This document shows, in pieces, positions 15,873-25,809 of a DNA stretch of 64,000 nt. This DNA comes from Paenibacillus flagellatus. Lineage in GTDB: Bacteria; Bacillota; Bacilli; Paenibacillales; NBRC-103111. Each line of letters begins with the position of its first letter. Positions within the stretch are counted from its first letter, which is position 1. The stretch covers positions 186,001-250,000 of the forward strand of contig NZ_QJVJ01000009.1 in assembly GCF_003217775.1 (NCBI RefSeq), given 5' to 3'. The notes under the pieces are model-generated. The model saw only the letters and a program-made list of their open reading frames with translations, was not told the DNA's origin and did no database searches. A program made the translations under genes and the position numbers.

Positions 15873-17105
15873 ATGAGTTCAACGAACGAAAATATGGAGA
15901 CCATTCGCCGGTACGGCGCCAACAACTACAACCCGCTGCCCGTCGTCATCGTCCGGGGGGAAGGCGTCTGGGTCGAGGACGAGGCGGGCAACCGTTATGT
16001 GGACATGCTGAGCAGCTACTCCGCCCTGAACCACGGACACCGGCACCCGAAAATAGTGGCGGCGCTCAAGGATCAGGCGGACCGGGTGACGCTGACGTCG
16101 CGCGCCTTCCATAGCGAGCCGCTCGGGCCGTTCTATGAACGGCTGGCCCGTCTGACCGGCAAAACGATGTTCCTCCCGATGAACACCGGGGCGGAAGCGG
16201 TCGAGACGGCGATCAAGGCGGCGCGCCGCTGGGCCTACGACAAAAAGGGCGTACCCGACGGGCAAGCGGAGATCGTCGTTTGTGCGGGCAATTTCCACGG
16301 CCGGACGATTACGGTCACGTCGTTCTCGTCGTCGCCGGCGTACAGGCGGGGCTTCGGGCCGTTCACGCCGGGGTTCGTCATCGTCCCTTACGGGGATGCG
16401 GCGGCGCTCGAACGCGCAATCTCGCCGAATACGGCGGCGTTCCTCGTGGAGCCGATTCAAGGCGAGGCGGGCATCATCGTCCCGCCGGAAGGCTACTTGC
16501 GAGCGGCCTCGGACATCTGCAAACGGCATAACGTCCTGCTGTTGGCGGACGAAATCCAAACCGGCTTCGGCCGGACGGGACGCCCGTTCGCCTGCGATTG
16601 GGAAGGGGTCACCCCCGACGCGTACATTTTGGGCAAAGCGCTTGGCGGGGGCGTCTACCCGATTTCGGCCGTGGCGGCCGATCGCGACGTGCTCGGCGTG
16701 TTCGATCCCGGCTCCCACGGCTCGACGTTCGGAGGCAATCCGCTTGCCTGCGCGTGCGCGACGGCGGCGATGGACGTGTTCGAGGAGGAGCGGCTTGCGG
16801 ACCGTTCGCGCGAGCTGGGCGATTATGCGATGGAGCGACTGCGGAGGACGGCGAGCCCGGTCGTGAAACAAATCCGCGGCAGAGGACTCTTCATCGGCAT
16901 CGAGCTGGCCCGGCCGGCCCGGCCGTACTGCGAGCGATTGATGGAGCTCGGCGTATTGTGCAAGGAAACGCACGAGACGACGATTCGTCTCGCCCCGCCG
17001 CTCACGATTACCCGCGAGGAGCTGGACTGGGGACTCGACCGCATCGTGCAAGTGTTGAGCGGTCCGAACCCGGGCATGACCGAGAAGGAGGCGGATGTCG
17101 TATGA
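15873..17105 (+). CDS. rocD: Ornithine aminotransferase
   Basis: A 410-residue class III PLP aminotransferase that converts ornithine and 2-oxoglutarate to glutamate semialdehyde and glutamate. Marks: [18 protein letters not shown] near the N terminus (typical of RocD), [42 protein letters not shown] and the PLP lysine in [12 protein letters not shown]. The start is ATG 15873 with GGGGGAA upstream; the in-frame GTG six bases earlier lies in the binding site. The stop overlaps the rocF start as ATGA, so the two steps of arginine breakdown are co-translated in reverse pathway order. Cytoplasmic. Confidence 0.95.
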   Translation: MSSTNENMETIRRYGANNYNPLPVVIVRGEGVWVEDEAGNRYVDMLSSYSALNHGHRHPKIVAALKDQADRVTLTSRAFHSEPLGPFYERLARLTGKTMFLPMNTGAEAVETAIKAARRWAYDKKGVPDGQAEIVVCAGNFHGRTITVTSFSSSPAYRRGFGPFTPGFVIVPYGDAAALERAISPNTAAFLVEPIQGEAGIIVPPEGYLRAASDICKRHNVLLLADEIQTGFGRTGRPFACDWEGVTPDAYILGKALGGGVYPISAVAADRDVLGVFDPGSHGSTFGGNPLACACATAAMDVFEEERLADRSRELGDYAMERLRRTASPVVKQIRGRGLFIGIELARPARPYCERLMELGVLCKETHETTIRLAPPLTITREELDWGLDRIVQVLSGPNPGMTEKEADVV

Positions 17106-18016
17106 ATTCCCGTATTCGTCAGGACGTTTCGTTGATCGGAGTGCCGATGGATTTGGGCGCGGACCGCCGCGGCGTGGATATGGGGCCGAGCGCGATCCGG
17201 TGCGCGGGGCTCGAGTCGCGTTTGGAGCAATTGGGGTACGCGGTGCACGACGAAGGCGATCTGGTCGTGCGCCGAGCGAAGGCGTATTCGTCCGTTCCGG
17301 AGTCGAACTTGAAATATTTGTACGAAATCGTCCGCGTCAACGAGGAGCTGGCTGAAGCCGTAGCCGGCATCATCGCCCGAAAGCGGTTCCCGCTCGTGCT
17401 CGGCGGGGACCACAGCATCGCGATCGGGACGCTGGCCGGCATTCTCCGGCACAAGGAGAACGTCGGCGTCATCTGGTACGACGCGCACGGCGACGTCAAT
17501 ACGGCGGATACGTCCCCGTCGGGGAACATCCACGGCATGGCGCTGGCGGTGGCGATGGGATACGGCCACCCGGCGTTGACCGGCATCGGCGGGGAGCGCC
17601 GCAAAGTAAAGCCGGACAACGTCGTCATCGTAGGCTCGCGGTCGCTCGATCCCGGCGAGCAGCGCTTCCTGAAGGAAAAGGGCGTAACCGTGTATACGAT
17701 GCACGAAGTGGATCGGCTCGGCGTTTCGCGCGTGATGGAGCAGACGCTCGATCAGGTGACGCGAGGAACGGACGGCGTGCACCTCAGCCTGGATTTGGAC
17801 GGCCTCGATCCGAAGGAGGCGCCGGGCGTCGGCACCCCGATTCCCGCCGGCATGTCGCTGCGCGAAAGCCTGCTCGCGGTGGAGATACTGTCCGACGCGG
17901 GCGTCGTGACGAGCGCCGAGTTCGTCGAGGTCAATCCGACGCTCGATATTCGCAACGAAACGGCGAAGATCGCCGTCGAGCTCATTGCCTCCTTATTAGG
18001 CGAAAAAATTATGTGA
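17102..18016 (+). CDS. rocF: Arginase
   Basis: A 304-residue arginase of the ureohydrolase family that splits arginine into ornithine and urea, feeding RocD. All three manganese-ligand motifs are present: [19 protein letters not shown] and [20 protein letters not shown] and the [13 protein letters not shown] end motif also fit. Length is normal for Bacillota. The start ATG overlaps the rocD stop (ATGA). A strong terminator follows, so rocD-rocF is a two-gene operon; no rocA, rocE or rocR is within the window. Confidence 0.95.
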   Translation: MNSRIRQDVSLIGVPMDLGADRRGVDMGPSAIRCAGLESRLEQLGYAVHDEGDLVVRRAKAYSSVPESNLKYLYEIVRVNEELAEAVAGIIARKRFPLVLGGDHSIAIGTLAGILRHKENVGVIWYDAHGDVNTADTSPSGNIHGMALAVAMGYGHPALTGIGGERRKVKPDNVVIVGSRSLDPGEQRFLKEKGVTVYTMHEVDRLGVSRVMEQTLDQVTRGTDGVHLSLDLDGLDPKEAPGVGTPIPAGMSLRESLLAVEILSDAGVVTSAEFVEVNPTLDIRNETAKIAVELIASLLGEKIM

Positions 18017-18030
18017 AGCCGCAAGCGGAG

Positions 18031-18063
18031 CTCCCCCGGATGAATCGATCCGGGGGCTTTTTT
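18031..18063 (+). terminator. Intrinsic terminator of rocD-rocF
   Basis: Stem CCCCCGGAT / ATCCGGGGG with loop GAATCG, then CTTTTTT. A strong Rho-independent terminator. Confidence 0.9.
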
Positions 18064-18184
18064 CGTTGACGGCGGGCGTTAGGCAAATTCGGGGCGGTGG
18101 CGCCAACGCCGGCATCTTATATTTTCCCACAATTTTGTGTATGATAGAGGGATAGCTAACGTTGCGGAAAGGGGATCGCCGATC

Positions 18185-19843
18185 ATGGAAACGAAACCGG
18201 CATCATCGAACTTTATTAAAACGATCATAGCGGAAGATTTGAAGGAAGGCCGCGTCCGGCAAGTCGTCACGCGGTTTCCGCCGGAGCCGAACGGGTATTT
18301 GCACATCGGGCACGCCAAGGCGATCTGTCTCAATTTCGAGCTGGCCGACGAATTCGGCGGACGGACGAACCTGCGCTTCGACGATACGAACCCGGTCAAG
18401 GAAGATACGGAGTATGTCGAAGGAATTCTGAACGATATTCGCTGGCTCGGCTTCCAGTGGGACGAGCTGCATTTCGCTTCCGATTATTTCGAGGAGAACT
18501 ACAACCTCGCCGTCATGCTGATCCGCAAAGGACTCGCCTACGTCGACGACCAATCGCCGGAAGAAATGCGCATCAACCGGGGGACGCTGACCGAGCCGGG
18601 CAAAGAAAGCCCGTACCGGAACCGTTCCGTGGAGGAAAACCTCGACCTGTTCGCGCGGATGCGCGCCGGCGAGTTCAAGGACGGAGAACGGGTGCTGCGC
18701 GCCAAGATCGATATGGCGTCTCCGAACATCAACATGCGCGACCCGGTGCTGTACCGGATTCTCCATGCGCACCATCATAAGACGGGCGACGCCTGGTGCA
18801 TTTACCCGATGTACGACTTCTCGCATCCGCTCGGCGACGCGCTGGAAGGCGTGACGCATTCGCTCTGCTCGCTCGAATACGAGGACCATCGTCCGCTGTA
18901 CGATTGGGTCATCCGCGAATGCGAGATGGAGCACGTCTCGCGCCAGTACGAGTTCGCCCGGTTCAACATGACGAACACGATCATGAGCAAGCGCTACTTG
19001 AAAAAGCTCGTCGAATCCGGCTCCGTCGACGGCTGGGACGATCCGCGGATGCCGACGATTACGGGCATGCGCCGCAGAGGCTATACGCCGGAAGCGATCC
19101 GCAGCTTCATGCGCGAGGTCGGGGTGGCGAAGGCGGTTTCGACGGTCGACGCGTCGTACCTGGATCATTTCGTGCGGGAGGATTTGAAGCTGAAAGCGCC
19201 GCGGACGATGGCGGTGCTGGAGCCGCTCAAGGTCGTCATTACGAACTATCCCGAGGGGCAAGTGGAGATGCTCGACGCGGAGAACAACCCGGAGAACGAG
19301 GAAATGGGCATCCGCCAAATCCCGTTTTCGCGTGAAATTTGGATCGAACGGGACGACTTCGCGGAAAATCCGCCTCCGAAGTACCATCGGTTGTATCCGG
19401 GCAACGAGGTGCGGCTGAAGCACGCGTACTTCATCAAGTGCGAGGAAGTGATCAAGGACGCCGACGGCAACGTCGTCGAAATCCGCTGCACGTACGACCC
19501 CGAGACGAAGAGCGGATCCGGCTTCACCGGCCGGAAGGTGAAAGGAACGATCCACTGGGTCGACGCCACGAAGGGCTTGCCGGCGGAGTTCCGGCTGTAC
19601 GAGCCGCTCGTGCTGGACGAGAAGGTGGACTCGGAGACGTTCCTGGAGCGGCTGAACCCGAATTCGCTGACGACGCTGCAAGGCTACGTCGAGCCGAATA
19701 TGGCGGAGGCGGCGCCGCAGGACAAATTCCAGTTTTTCCGCCACGGCTACTTCAACGTCGACTCGAAATATTCGGCGCCGGGCAAGCCGGTATTCAACCG
19801 GATCGTATCGCTCAAAAGCTCGTACGACCCGGGGGCGAAGTAA
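18185..19843 (+). CDS. glnS: Glutamine--tRNA ligase
   Basis: A 552-residue class I GlnRS that charges tRNA-Gln. Visible are the [16 protein letters not shown] signature (HIGH motif), [29 protein letters not shown], the KMSKR-like [10 protein letters not shown] loop and the C-terminal anticodon-binding beta barrels (ending [18 protein letters not shown]). Length equals E. coli-type GlnRS and there is no YqeY fusion as seen in some relatives. ATG 18185 was chosen over an upstream ATG at 18137 because conserved homology starts after it and AAAGGGG is nearby. The leader is too short for a T-box. Single-gene unit with its own terminator. Confidence 0.95.
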   Translation: METKPASSNFIKTIIAEDLKEGRVRQVVTRFPPEPNGYLHIGHAKAICLNFELADEFGGRTNLRFDDTNPVKEDTEYVEGILNDIRWLGFQWDELHFASDYFEENYNLAVMLIRKGLAYVDDQSPEEMRINRGTLTEPGKESPYRNRSVEENLDLFARMRAGEFKDGERVLRAKIDMASPNINMRDPVLYRILHAHHHKTGDAWCIYPMYDFSHPLGDALEGVTHSLCSLEYEDHRPLYDWVIRECEMEHVSRQYEFARFNMTNTIMSKRYLKKLVESGSVDGWDDPRMPTITGMRRRGYTPEAIRSFMREVGVAKAVSTVDASYLDHFVREDLKLKAPRTMAVLEPLKVVITNYPEGQVEMLDAENNPENEEMGIRQIPFSREIWIERDDFAENPPPKYHRLYPGNEVRLKHAYFIKCEEVIKDADGNVVEIRCTYDPETKSGSGFTGRKVKGTIHWVDATKGLPAEFRLYEPLVLDEKVDSETFLERLNPNSLTTLQGYVEPNMAEAAPQDKFQFFRHGYFNVDSKYSAPGKPVFNRIVSLKSSYDPGAK

Positions 19844-19874
19844 GGCATCCCTTCCTTATACGGGAAAGGCAAAT

Positions 19875-19912
19875 AGAGAGGCGGCCGAAGCTTGGCCGAC
19901 GCCTCTCTTTTT
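19875..19912 (+). terminator. Intrinsic terminator of glnS
   Basis: Nine-pair stem AGAGAGGCG / CGCCTCTCT with an inner GGCC-type extension, then TTTT. It can also act in part on the opposite strand for the converging lectin gene. Confidence 0.85.
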
Positions 19913-19986
19913 GTCGTTCGCGCAAAAACGCGCGTCGCGAGCCTAGCCGATTCGGCGGCAGGCCCGTTACGCGCGTGAAGGGGCGA

Positions 19987-21576
19987 TCAACCCTCGACGG
20001 CCGGGTTCAAGAACGGCGGGACGAGCAGCCTCAGCAGCAGCTTCACGTCGCTGCGGTCGAAGCCCGGCAGTCCGTTCGCGTCGGGGACGCCCGACACGAC
20101 GTTGCCGAGAACGTCGTCGATATGGAGGCCGTCCTCGCCGCCTCCGCCGAACCGCTCGAGCAGGTCGGTTTCGTTCAGGACAGGAATGTGCAGCTGGGCG
20201 ATCGGGTTATTCGTCGTGTCGTTCAACGCTCCCGGCAGCAGGCTGAGCGATACCGGCGTCGTCGAACCCTCGATCGGCCGGTCCAAAACCAGATGGAAGC
20301 GGTGCGGGTTCGGGCCGTGTTCGGGAAATATTCGCTCGATTTTCGAAGCCGTGCCCTTCAAGACAAAACGGCTGAAGTCGAAAGGAGCATCGCCCGGCAG
20401 TCCGATCCCCTCCTGGACGTACACTTCGAGGAAGGAAGCGTCCAGCCGATCGAGCATCGCATACCCGACCTTGGAATAAGCGGGGTCAAGCCGGTGCAGC
20501 GCGAACCGGTACTGGTTCGATACCGTTCCGTCCTCGGACGTGACTTGGACGTTCATCGTATGCACCGGACGGTAGTCCGCGAACCGAATCGTGCCGGCCG
20601 TCGTGGACGGAGCGAAGGCGAAGCCGCCGTACGTAACGTCGGTGACGGAATACGTCGCGTCGGAGACGCTGATCGCGAGCCTGGCGTTGGCGTCGGATTG
20701 CCGGATCGAGAACGGAACGGCCGTCAAGTCGCCCGGCACATAGACGTCATAGGTCGTTGAGCCCCCGGAGAACGGGGAGGTCATCAGCGTATTCGGAAAC
20801 GAAGCATCCTCCAGAAAGGCGTTGCGGCCGAGCGGCTTCGAGATGACGACGTCGTCGATTTCCTGCAGGCTGGAAAACGCACCCGTGCTGGCCGTAAAGC
20901 CGACGCCGGCGTAGGTATTGTCCAAGGAGATGCCGGTCTTGTCCATGACGAGCGCGCCGTCGATCGTCACCTTGACGCTGTCCGGCCGGACTTCGATGCG
21001 GGCGTCGTACCATTTGTCCTCGATTCGGCTGTTCTCGATAAAGGCGTCGTATCGGGCCTGCTCGATCAACTCGTTCGACAGGTGCTCGGCGTTATCTTTG
21101 AACAGCGAGACGTGCGAGTACACGGGATCCCACGGGTTTTGCCACCAGCTGTCGAATTCGACGCCATAGCCGTTGCCGGGCTCGAAGCCCATGCCGCCGC
21201 CGCTGACGGGCAGCAGGTTTTGCTTCTTGTTGAACATGAAGACGATGCCGTCCGCGGGGTAGTCCGAGGGATCGTACATGCGGAACTTGAACGTAACGTC
21301 ATAGGGCGGCGACAGCTTCTGCTTCAGCCAGGCGGTGCCGACTTGGCTCTGTTCCCTATCCGTCAGACGCATGCGGCCGTCCACGATCGCGGGGTGGCCG
21401 ACAACCTCGGACGATTCGCTGATCAAATCCCACAGCCCCGAATCCCGATCGAAATGGTCCTCCACCAAAATTGCGCCGGGCGGCGGCGTATCCGCATGGA
21501 CCGTCCCCGCATTGAAGCCGGAAACGGCCGCGAGGCCCAGTAAAACGGCAAGAAAGCCGGTAACGGTTTTGATCAA
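19987..21576 (-). CDS. Secreted lectin-like protein with dockerin-like C terminus
   Basis: About 529 residues. A signal peptide (residues 1-28, ending near NAGTVHA) precedes an L-type lectin/concanavalin-like domain (about 30-255): FKFRMYDPSDYPADGIVFMF, GFEPGNGYGVEFDSWWQNP and WYDARIEVRPDSVKVTIDG. Next is a beta-sandwich region of cadherin-like type (about 270-365). Near the end DANGLPGFDRSDVKLLL matches half of a dockerin type I calcium loop and helix. Catalytic residues are not seen, so binding of surface glycans is inferred. I chose TTG 21576, eight bases after GGAGGG, over ATG 21591, which has no binding site and would put charged residues before the signal peptide. No neighbour in an operon. 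Confidence 0.7.
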   Translation of the reverse strand: MIKTVTGFLAVLLGLAAVSGFNAGTVHADTPPPGAILVEDHFDRDSGLWDLISESSEVVGHPAIVDGRMRLTDREQSQVGTAWLKQKLSPPYDVTFKFRMYDPSDYPADGIVFMFNKKQNLLPVSGGGMGFEPGNGYGVEFDSWWQNPWDPVYSHVSLFKDNAEHLSNELIEQARYDAFIENSRIEDKWYDARIEVRPDSVKVTIDGALVMDKTGISLDNTYAGVGFTASTGAFSSLQEIDDVVISKPLGRNAFLEDASFPNTLMTSPFSGGSTTYDVYVPGDLTAVPFSIRQSDANARLAISVSDATYSVTDVTYGGFAFAPSTTAGTIRFADYRPVHTMNVQVTSEDGTVSNQYRFALHRLDPAYSKVGYAMLDRLDASFLEVYVQEGIGLPGDAPFDFSRFVLKGTASKIERIFPEHGPNPHRFHLVLDRPIEGSTTPVSLSLLPGALNDTTNNPIAQLHIPVLNETDLLERFGGGGEDGLHIDDVLGNVVSGVPDANGLPGFDRSDVKLLLRLLVPPFLNPAVEG

Positions 21577-21614
21577 TTCCTTTCCCTCCATCGCGACGAA
21601 AACGAATCATTTCG

Positions 21615-21634
21615 ATAGGCATACGCCTATTTTT
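21615..21634 (+). terminator. Small hairpin with T tract between divergent genes
   Basis: ATAGGC, ATAC, GCCTAT, TTTT. A six-pair stem placed between the start of the lectin gene and the two-component operon; possibly an insulating terminator. Confidence 0.4.
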
Positions 21635-21747
21635 CATTATACGCCGTTCCAACAAGAGCAGGAAGGGATTCCGTGGTATAATGCTGTCATGAGATTTGTC
21701 ATTCGACCGCGTAACAAAGACGGTTGACGGGGAGAGGAACGGTCGAC

Positions 21748-23109
21748 ATGTTGTTCGTATTGATCGCGCTGTGGGGCGTCGGAATCGTGCTGCTCGCAAC
21801 GGGCGCGCGCAAAAGCTCGATAAGCTGGCTGAGCGCGGTCACCTTCTGCGGCGGCTCCGGAGCGCTGTCCGCCGTCATCGGCGACACGCTGATACCGTAT
21901 GCGGCGGCAAGCGGAGCGGGCTCCGGCACGACGGAGCTGCTGGACGGCTTGCGCGTAGCGGCGTCGCTGCTCCAATACTACGGCCTGCCGTTTACGTTCA
22001 TGATGTTCGCGTTCAGCTACAATCCGGTACGGCTCGGCCCCCGCGGGAAAAGAGCGCTTGCGCTCGCGCTGCTCGCGCCGATTGCCGCGACGCTGCTGCT
22101 CGTCCGGCCGATCCACCCGATCCCGTACGGCTTGACGGCGGCTTGGGCCGTCCCGTACGTGGGCTTCGCCTCGCTATGGGTCGTCTTCAAGCGCGAAACC
22201 CATGCGGCGCTAAGGCGGAGCGAGCGGCTGACCGGGCTCGCCATCGTGCCGACCGTGCTGCTCTGCTCGGTTATGAATTACGTGCTGCCGACGTTCGGGT
22301 TCGTCGAGATGTGGCGGTACAATACGTGGATCATCGCGTTCGCCGTGCTCGTGTTCGTAGTGGCGATTTTCAAGTACGGCTTTCTCGGCATCCGCTTCCT
22401 CATCCAAGCCCGGCGGCTGGACGTGTCGATCCGGGCCGTTACGTCCGGCACCGCCGTCCTGAACCATGCGATCAAGAACGATGTCGGCAAGATGAAGCTG
22501 TTCGGCGAAAAAATACGCGCTTACGCCGAGCGGACGAACCAGCCGGAGCTGGCCGCGGATATCGGCGTCGTGCTGGCGGCGTCCCGGCATATCCAGGAGA
22601 TGATCGCCCGGGTGCAGGACCAGACGCAAGAGCTGGCCATACGACCGGATCGCCACGACCCGCTGGGGATGCTGTCGGCGCTGCGCGACCAGCTCGGCCT
22701 AGGAGACGGAGCGGCGGTACGCATCCGGCTGGACGTGCCCGCCGGCATGGAGCTCGTCTGCGATCGGGCGCAGACGGTGGAAATGTGGAACAACGTGCTG
22801 ACGAATGCGATCGAGGCGATGCCGAACGGCGGGGAAATCGCGGTCAAGGCGTACGAGACGAAGAAGTTCGCCATCGTAGAGATCAAGGATACCGGACCCG
22901 GTATGGACAAAAAGCTGCTGAAGCAGGTGATGGAGCCGTTTTTCACGACCAAGGGCGATCGCCGGATGAATTTCGGGCTGGGGCTGTCCTACTGCTATCA
23001 GGTGATGCGCAAGCACGGGGGCTCGTTCGATCTGTTCAGCGAACCGGGCCGAGGGACGACCGCGGTCATGCGGTTTCCGAAACGAGAATGGAAAGGACGG
23101 GGCCGATGA
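21748..23109 (+). CDS. Membrane sensor histidine kinase
   Basis: A 453-residue kinase. Residues 1-220 contain about seven membrane segments. The phospho-acceptor region is SGTAVLNHAIKNDVGKMKLF (His in LNHAIKND), followed by an HATPase domain with NNVLTNAIEAMPNGGEIAV (N box), IKDTGPGMD (G1), FFTTKGDRRMNFGLGLSYCY (F and G2). This resembles the 7TM-HK kinases paired with LuxR-type regulators in Bacillota. The -10 region TGGTATAAT (21674-21682) is an extended promoter element. ATG 21748 follows GGGAGAGGA. Ends in an ATGA overlap with the regulator gene. The signal is unknown. Confidence 0.85.
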   Translation: MLFVLIALWGVGIVLLATGARKSSISWLSAVTFCGGSGALSAVIGDTLIPYAAASGAGSGTTELLDGLRVAASLLQYYGLPFTFMMFAFSYNPVRLGPRGKRALALALLAPIAATLLLVRPIHPIPYGLTAAWAVPYVGFASLWVVFKRETHAALRRSERLTGLAIVPTVLLCSVMNYVLPTFGFVEMWRYNTWIIAFAVLVFVVAIFKYGFLGIRFLIQARRLDVSIRAVTSGTAVLNHAIKNDVGKMKLFGEKIRAYAERTNQPELAADIGVVLAASRHIQEMIARVQDQTQELAIRPDRHDPLGMLSALRDQLGLGDGAAVRIRLDVPAGMELVCDRAQTVEMWNNVLTNAIEAMPNGGEIAVKAYETKKFAIVEIKDTGPGMDKKLLKQVMEPFFTTKGDRRMNFGLGLSYCYQVMRKHGGSFDLFSEPGRGTTAVMRFPKREWKGRGR

Positions 23110-23783
23110 CGGACATTCGAGTGCTTATCGTGGAGGACGATCCGGATTGGCTGCGCGGGCTGTCCGGCTATTTGGCCGAGCAGCCGGGCATCGCCGTCGT
23201 CGGCAGCGCCGATACGGCGGAGGAGGCGGCGCGGGCGATTCGCGAGCTCGACTACGACGTCGTGCTGATGGACGTCATGATCGCCGACGAGGCGGCGGGC
23301 ATCGCGCTGGTGCAGGACGTCCTGCTGCACGGCCATGCGCGCGTGCTCATGCTGACGTCGATGGAGCTGAAGGAGCTGATGTTCGACGCGTTCCGCGCGG
23401 GGGCGACCGATTACCTTATCAAATCCGACTTCGAGAGCATCCCGGACGCCATCCGGAACGCCTACCGCGACGAATCGCCGATCAGTGCCGCCGCGGCCGC
23501 CCGGATGCGGGAGGAGTTCCGCCGGCTGAAGCAGCTCGAGCAGACGTACAAGAAGAAGGAGCTTCAGGATAAAATTACGCCTTCCGAGCTGCAGGTGCTG
23601 GAGCTGATCGACAGCGGCCTGTCCCAATCGGCCATCGCCGACAAGCTCGTCGTCTCGCTCCGCACGATCAAGGTGCACGTCGGCAACGTGCTCAAGAAGC
23701 TGGGCGGGGGCAGCAGCAAGGAGGCGGCCCGCAAAGCGCGGGAGCTCGGCTTGTTCGAGGAGAAGCGGGAGCGGGACGGCTAG
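23106..23783 (+). CDS. LuxR/NarL-type response regulator
   Basis: A 225-residue regulator. The receiver domain (1-125) has VLIVEDDPDW, the phospho-acceptor region DYDVVLMDVMI and the conserved Lys in YLIKSDF. The C-terminal HTH domain (about 155-215) has TPSELQVLELIDSGLSQ and LRTIKVHVGNVLKKLG. ATG 23106 overlaps the kinase stop by ATGA, so the pair is co-translated. No obvious target gene is next to it; the next gene converges 35 bases away. Confidence 0.9.
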   Translation: MTDIRVLIVEDDPDWLRGLSGYLAEQPGIAVVGSADTAEEAARAIRELDYDVVLMDVMIADEAAGIALVQDVLLHGHARVLMLTSMELKELMFDAFRAGATDYLIKSDFESIPDAIRNAYRDESPISAAAAARMREEFRRLKQLEQTYKKKELQDKITPSELQVLELIDSGLSQSAIADKLVVSLRTIKVHVGNVLKKLGGGSSKEAARKARELGLFEEKRERDG

Positions 23784-23818
23784 ACGGGACTATCGCTAGC
23801 GGTCGGGGGGCGGCCCGT

Positions 23819-24535
23819 TCAGTCGTCCGCCCGGCCGCTCCGGAGGGCGGCTTCCGCAGCCCGAACATCGCCGAGCGCTTCGCGTACCTCGTCGAGAGGG
23901 AGGCGGCCGGCCTCGAGCGCCGCTTCGTCCGTCTCCAGCAGCCGCTCGTAGAACAGCCGCGCTTCCGCAAGCAGCTTCGCGTACGCGTCTCCGCCGGCGG
24001 CCGGTTCTTGGACGCGACGGTGCCGCTCGAGCAGCTCGTACAGCACGTCCTCGGCGTCGGCGTAACGGCCGGTCCTCTCGTACCAGGGCCAGAGCATCGT
24101 GAGCGTCTCCGCCGGCAGCTCGAAACGGCTCAGCCTCTCGGTTAACCCATCGATCAGGGCGGGCGCGTCGAACAGGTCCGAAGCGACGTCTTCGCGGGTC
24201 GCCAGGAGCGCCAGATTGAGCGCCTTCAGATGAAGCGGGTAGCCGTCTTCCGGCCGGCCCAGCTCGGCGGACAAGTCCGCCTCCTCCTTCATCAGTCCGG
24301 CGATGACGAGCAGCTTCTCCGCCGCAGCCTCGCCGTCGCGGTTCAGCAGCTCGATCAGATCGCGCTCGGACAGCGCCCGGATCAAGTTCGGATGAAGGCC
24401 GAACAGCTTCTTGTACGTTTCCCCGACGAGCTCCATCGCCTCATGCGGCTTCATGTTCCGTTTCATTCCCATCAATACGGCGACCGCATTCGTAAATTGC
24501 TCGATCAGCCGAAGAATATAATCGCGCTGGTACAT
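23819..24535 (-). CDS. DUF6483 family protein
   Basis: A 238-residue soluble, fully helical acidic protein. The N terminus MYQRDYILRLIEQFTNAVAV is typical of DUF6483 proteins of Paenibacillus and Clostridia. The middle looks like TPR-type helix pairs (LHLKALNLALLATRED, WPWYERTGRYADAEDVLYEL). Function unknown; the repeats suggest a protein-binding role. I chose ATG 24535, about ten bases after GGAGGA, over the ATG 33 bases upstream. Divergent from the DsbA-family gene. Confidence 0.65.
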   Translation of the reverse strand: MYQRDYILRLIEQFTNAVAVLMGMKRNMKPHEAMELVGETYKKLFGLHPNLIRALSERDLIELLNRDGEAAAEKLLVIAGLMKEEADLSAELGRPEDGYPLHLKALNLALLATREDVASDLFDAPALIDGLTERLSRFELPAETLTMLWPWYERTGRYADAEDVLYELLERHRRVQEPAAGGDAYAKLLAEARLFYERLLETDEAALEAGRLPLDEVREALGDVRAAEAALRSGRADD

Positions 24536-24669
24536 GGACAACCGTCCTCCTCCCGTGTTCATACCCATTTCTTACGTTTTACTATACCATACGTTTCCCT
24601 TTCGGCCGATTTCGGGTACACTAAAGCCAATATCCTTGGCAAGCAGCAGACGGAAGGCGGGTAGCCCGA

Positions 24670-25296
24670 ATGAGAATCGATATTTTTCAAGACATGGTTT
24701 GTCCATGGTGCCGTATCGGCAAAACGAATTTGTACCGCGCGCTGGAGATGCGGGGCGGGGAGCCGCCGGAGCTTCGCTGGCGGGCGTTCATGCTCGATCC
24801 GAGCGTGCCGGAGGAAGGGCTGCCGTTCATGCGGACGATGCAGCAAAAGTACGGCGAACAGTTTTCCCACGAGGGGATGCTGGGCCGGGTAACGGAGGCG
24901 GGACGGTCCGTCGGCTTGACGTTCGACTTTCGGAAGGTGGAATACATGCCGAACACCCGGCTCAGCCACCGGATGACCGCGATCGCGCCGGACGAATTCA
25001 AGGCGCCGCTCGTCGACGCCATTCATCGCGCTTACTTCGAGGAAGGGCGCAATATCGGGGACCGGGCGGTGCTGATGCGAATCGCCGAAGAAACGGGGCT
25101 CGATGCGAACGATCTGGCCGACCGGCTGGACCGCGGCGAGGGAGAGGCGGAGATCGAGGAGGATTTCGAGATGGCGAAGCGGATCGGCATTACCGGCGTG
25201 CCGTTTTTCATTATCGGGCGCAAATTCGGCTTGTCCGGCGCGCAGCCGCCCGAGGCGTTCCTGAACGTGTTCCGGCGGCTGGAAGAGCAGGCGTAA
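24670..25296 (+). CDS. DsbA-family (FrnE-like) thiol oxidoreductase
   Basis: A 208-residue thioredoxin-fold protein of the DsbA/FrnE group. It starts MRIDIFQDMVCPWCRIGKTN with the redox motif CPWC, has the all-helical insertion in the middle, and near the end the cis-Pro motif ITGVPFFIIGRKFGLSGAQ. No signal peptide, so it acts in the cytoplasm, likely on disulfides of stress-damaged proteins or small thiols. ATG 24670 directly after GGCGGGTAG. Single gene ended by a hairpin. Confidence 0.9.
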   Translation: MRIDIFQDMVCPWCRIGKTNLYRALEMRGGEPPELRWRAFMLDPSVPEEGLPFMRTMQQKYGEQFSHEGMLGRVTEAGRSVGLTFDFRKVEYMPNTRLSHRMTAIAPDEFKAPLVDAIHRAYFEEGRNIGDRAVLMRIAEETGLDANDLADRLDRGEGEAEIEEDFEMAKRIGITGVPFFIIGRKFGLSGAQPPEAFLNVFRRLEEQA

Positions 25297-25304
25297 ACGA
25301 AAGC

Positions 25305-25337
25305 GGAGGCCATCCCGTCAAGGGGTGGCCTCCTGTT
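25305..25337 (+). terminator. Terminator between converging genes
   Basis: Stem GGAGGCCATCCC / GGGGTGGCCTCC (one wobble pair) with loop GTCAA, then TGTTT. Strong stem, weak T tract; serves the DsbA-family gene. Confidence 0.65.
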
Positions 25338-25372
25338 TGCAGCTGCGTCTATGAGGTGATGATCGAGTTCGG

Positions 25373-25687
25373 TCAATACGGCTTCGATTCCCGTTCGAAT
25401 TGCTCCAGCAGCTCGGTCGCCCGCTCCACGTCCTTCTTGTGGACATACAGCTTGACGGTCGAGTGGCCGGCGGCTTCCCCGATGCCGGGCTGGGCGATTC
25501 CGACTCCCGCTCCGGCTTCCGAGCGGAGCTTGCACTTCACGTTATTCGACTTGAGATAGGCGTACTTCGCCTCGAGCTCCTCGGCGTTCCCGCCGGTTGC
25601 GGCTTGCACCGTCTTCCAACCCGCGCTTCGGACGGCAAACCACGCGACAATCAACAAGGCGACCAACAGCATAATCATCCATTCCAT
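25373..25687 (-). CDS. Small membrane-anchored protein, DUF2007-like
   Basis: A 104-residue protein with one N-terminal membrane helix (MEWMIMLLVALLIVAWFAV) and a C-terminal ferredoxin-like domain (KLRSEAGAGVGIAQPGIGE, then STVKLYVHKKDVERATELL) of the DUF2007 (putative signal transducing) type. Residues for catalysis are not visible. ATG 25687 has AAGGTGGTG upstream. Single gene on the minus strand. Function unknown. Confidence 0.6.
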   Translation of the reverse strand: MEWMIMLLVALLIVAWFAVRSAGWKTVQAATGGNAEELEAKYAYLKSNNVKCKLRSEAGAGVGIAQPGIGEAAGHSTVKLYVHKKDVERATELLEQFERESKPY

Positions 25688-25761
25688 AGTCCAGCACCAC
25701 CTTCAATAAAATTGTCGGTTATGAGGCATTCTGGCAAACGATTACGGGTTGTAACCACATC

Positions 25762-25809
25762 ATTCGGGGCGTGCCCTTTTTTTGGGGGGGTACGCCCCGA
25801 ATTTTTTTT
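25762..25809 (+). terminator. Strong terminator-like hairpin upstream of a membrane protein gene
   Basis: A 15-pair stem (ATTCGGGGCGTGCCC on the left arm, 25762-25776; right arm 25788-25802) around a T-rich loop, followed by eight T. It lies 70 bases before the gene at 25879 and not behind any plus-strand gene, so it may be an attenuator for that gene or an insulator between divergent genes. Confidence 0.7.

Noticed and set aside
18110-18184. T-box leader in front of glnS
   Set aside because: Only about 40 bases separate the likely -10 from the start, with no T-box bulge sequence or terminator.
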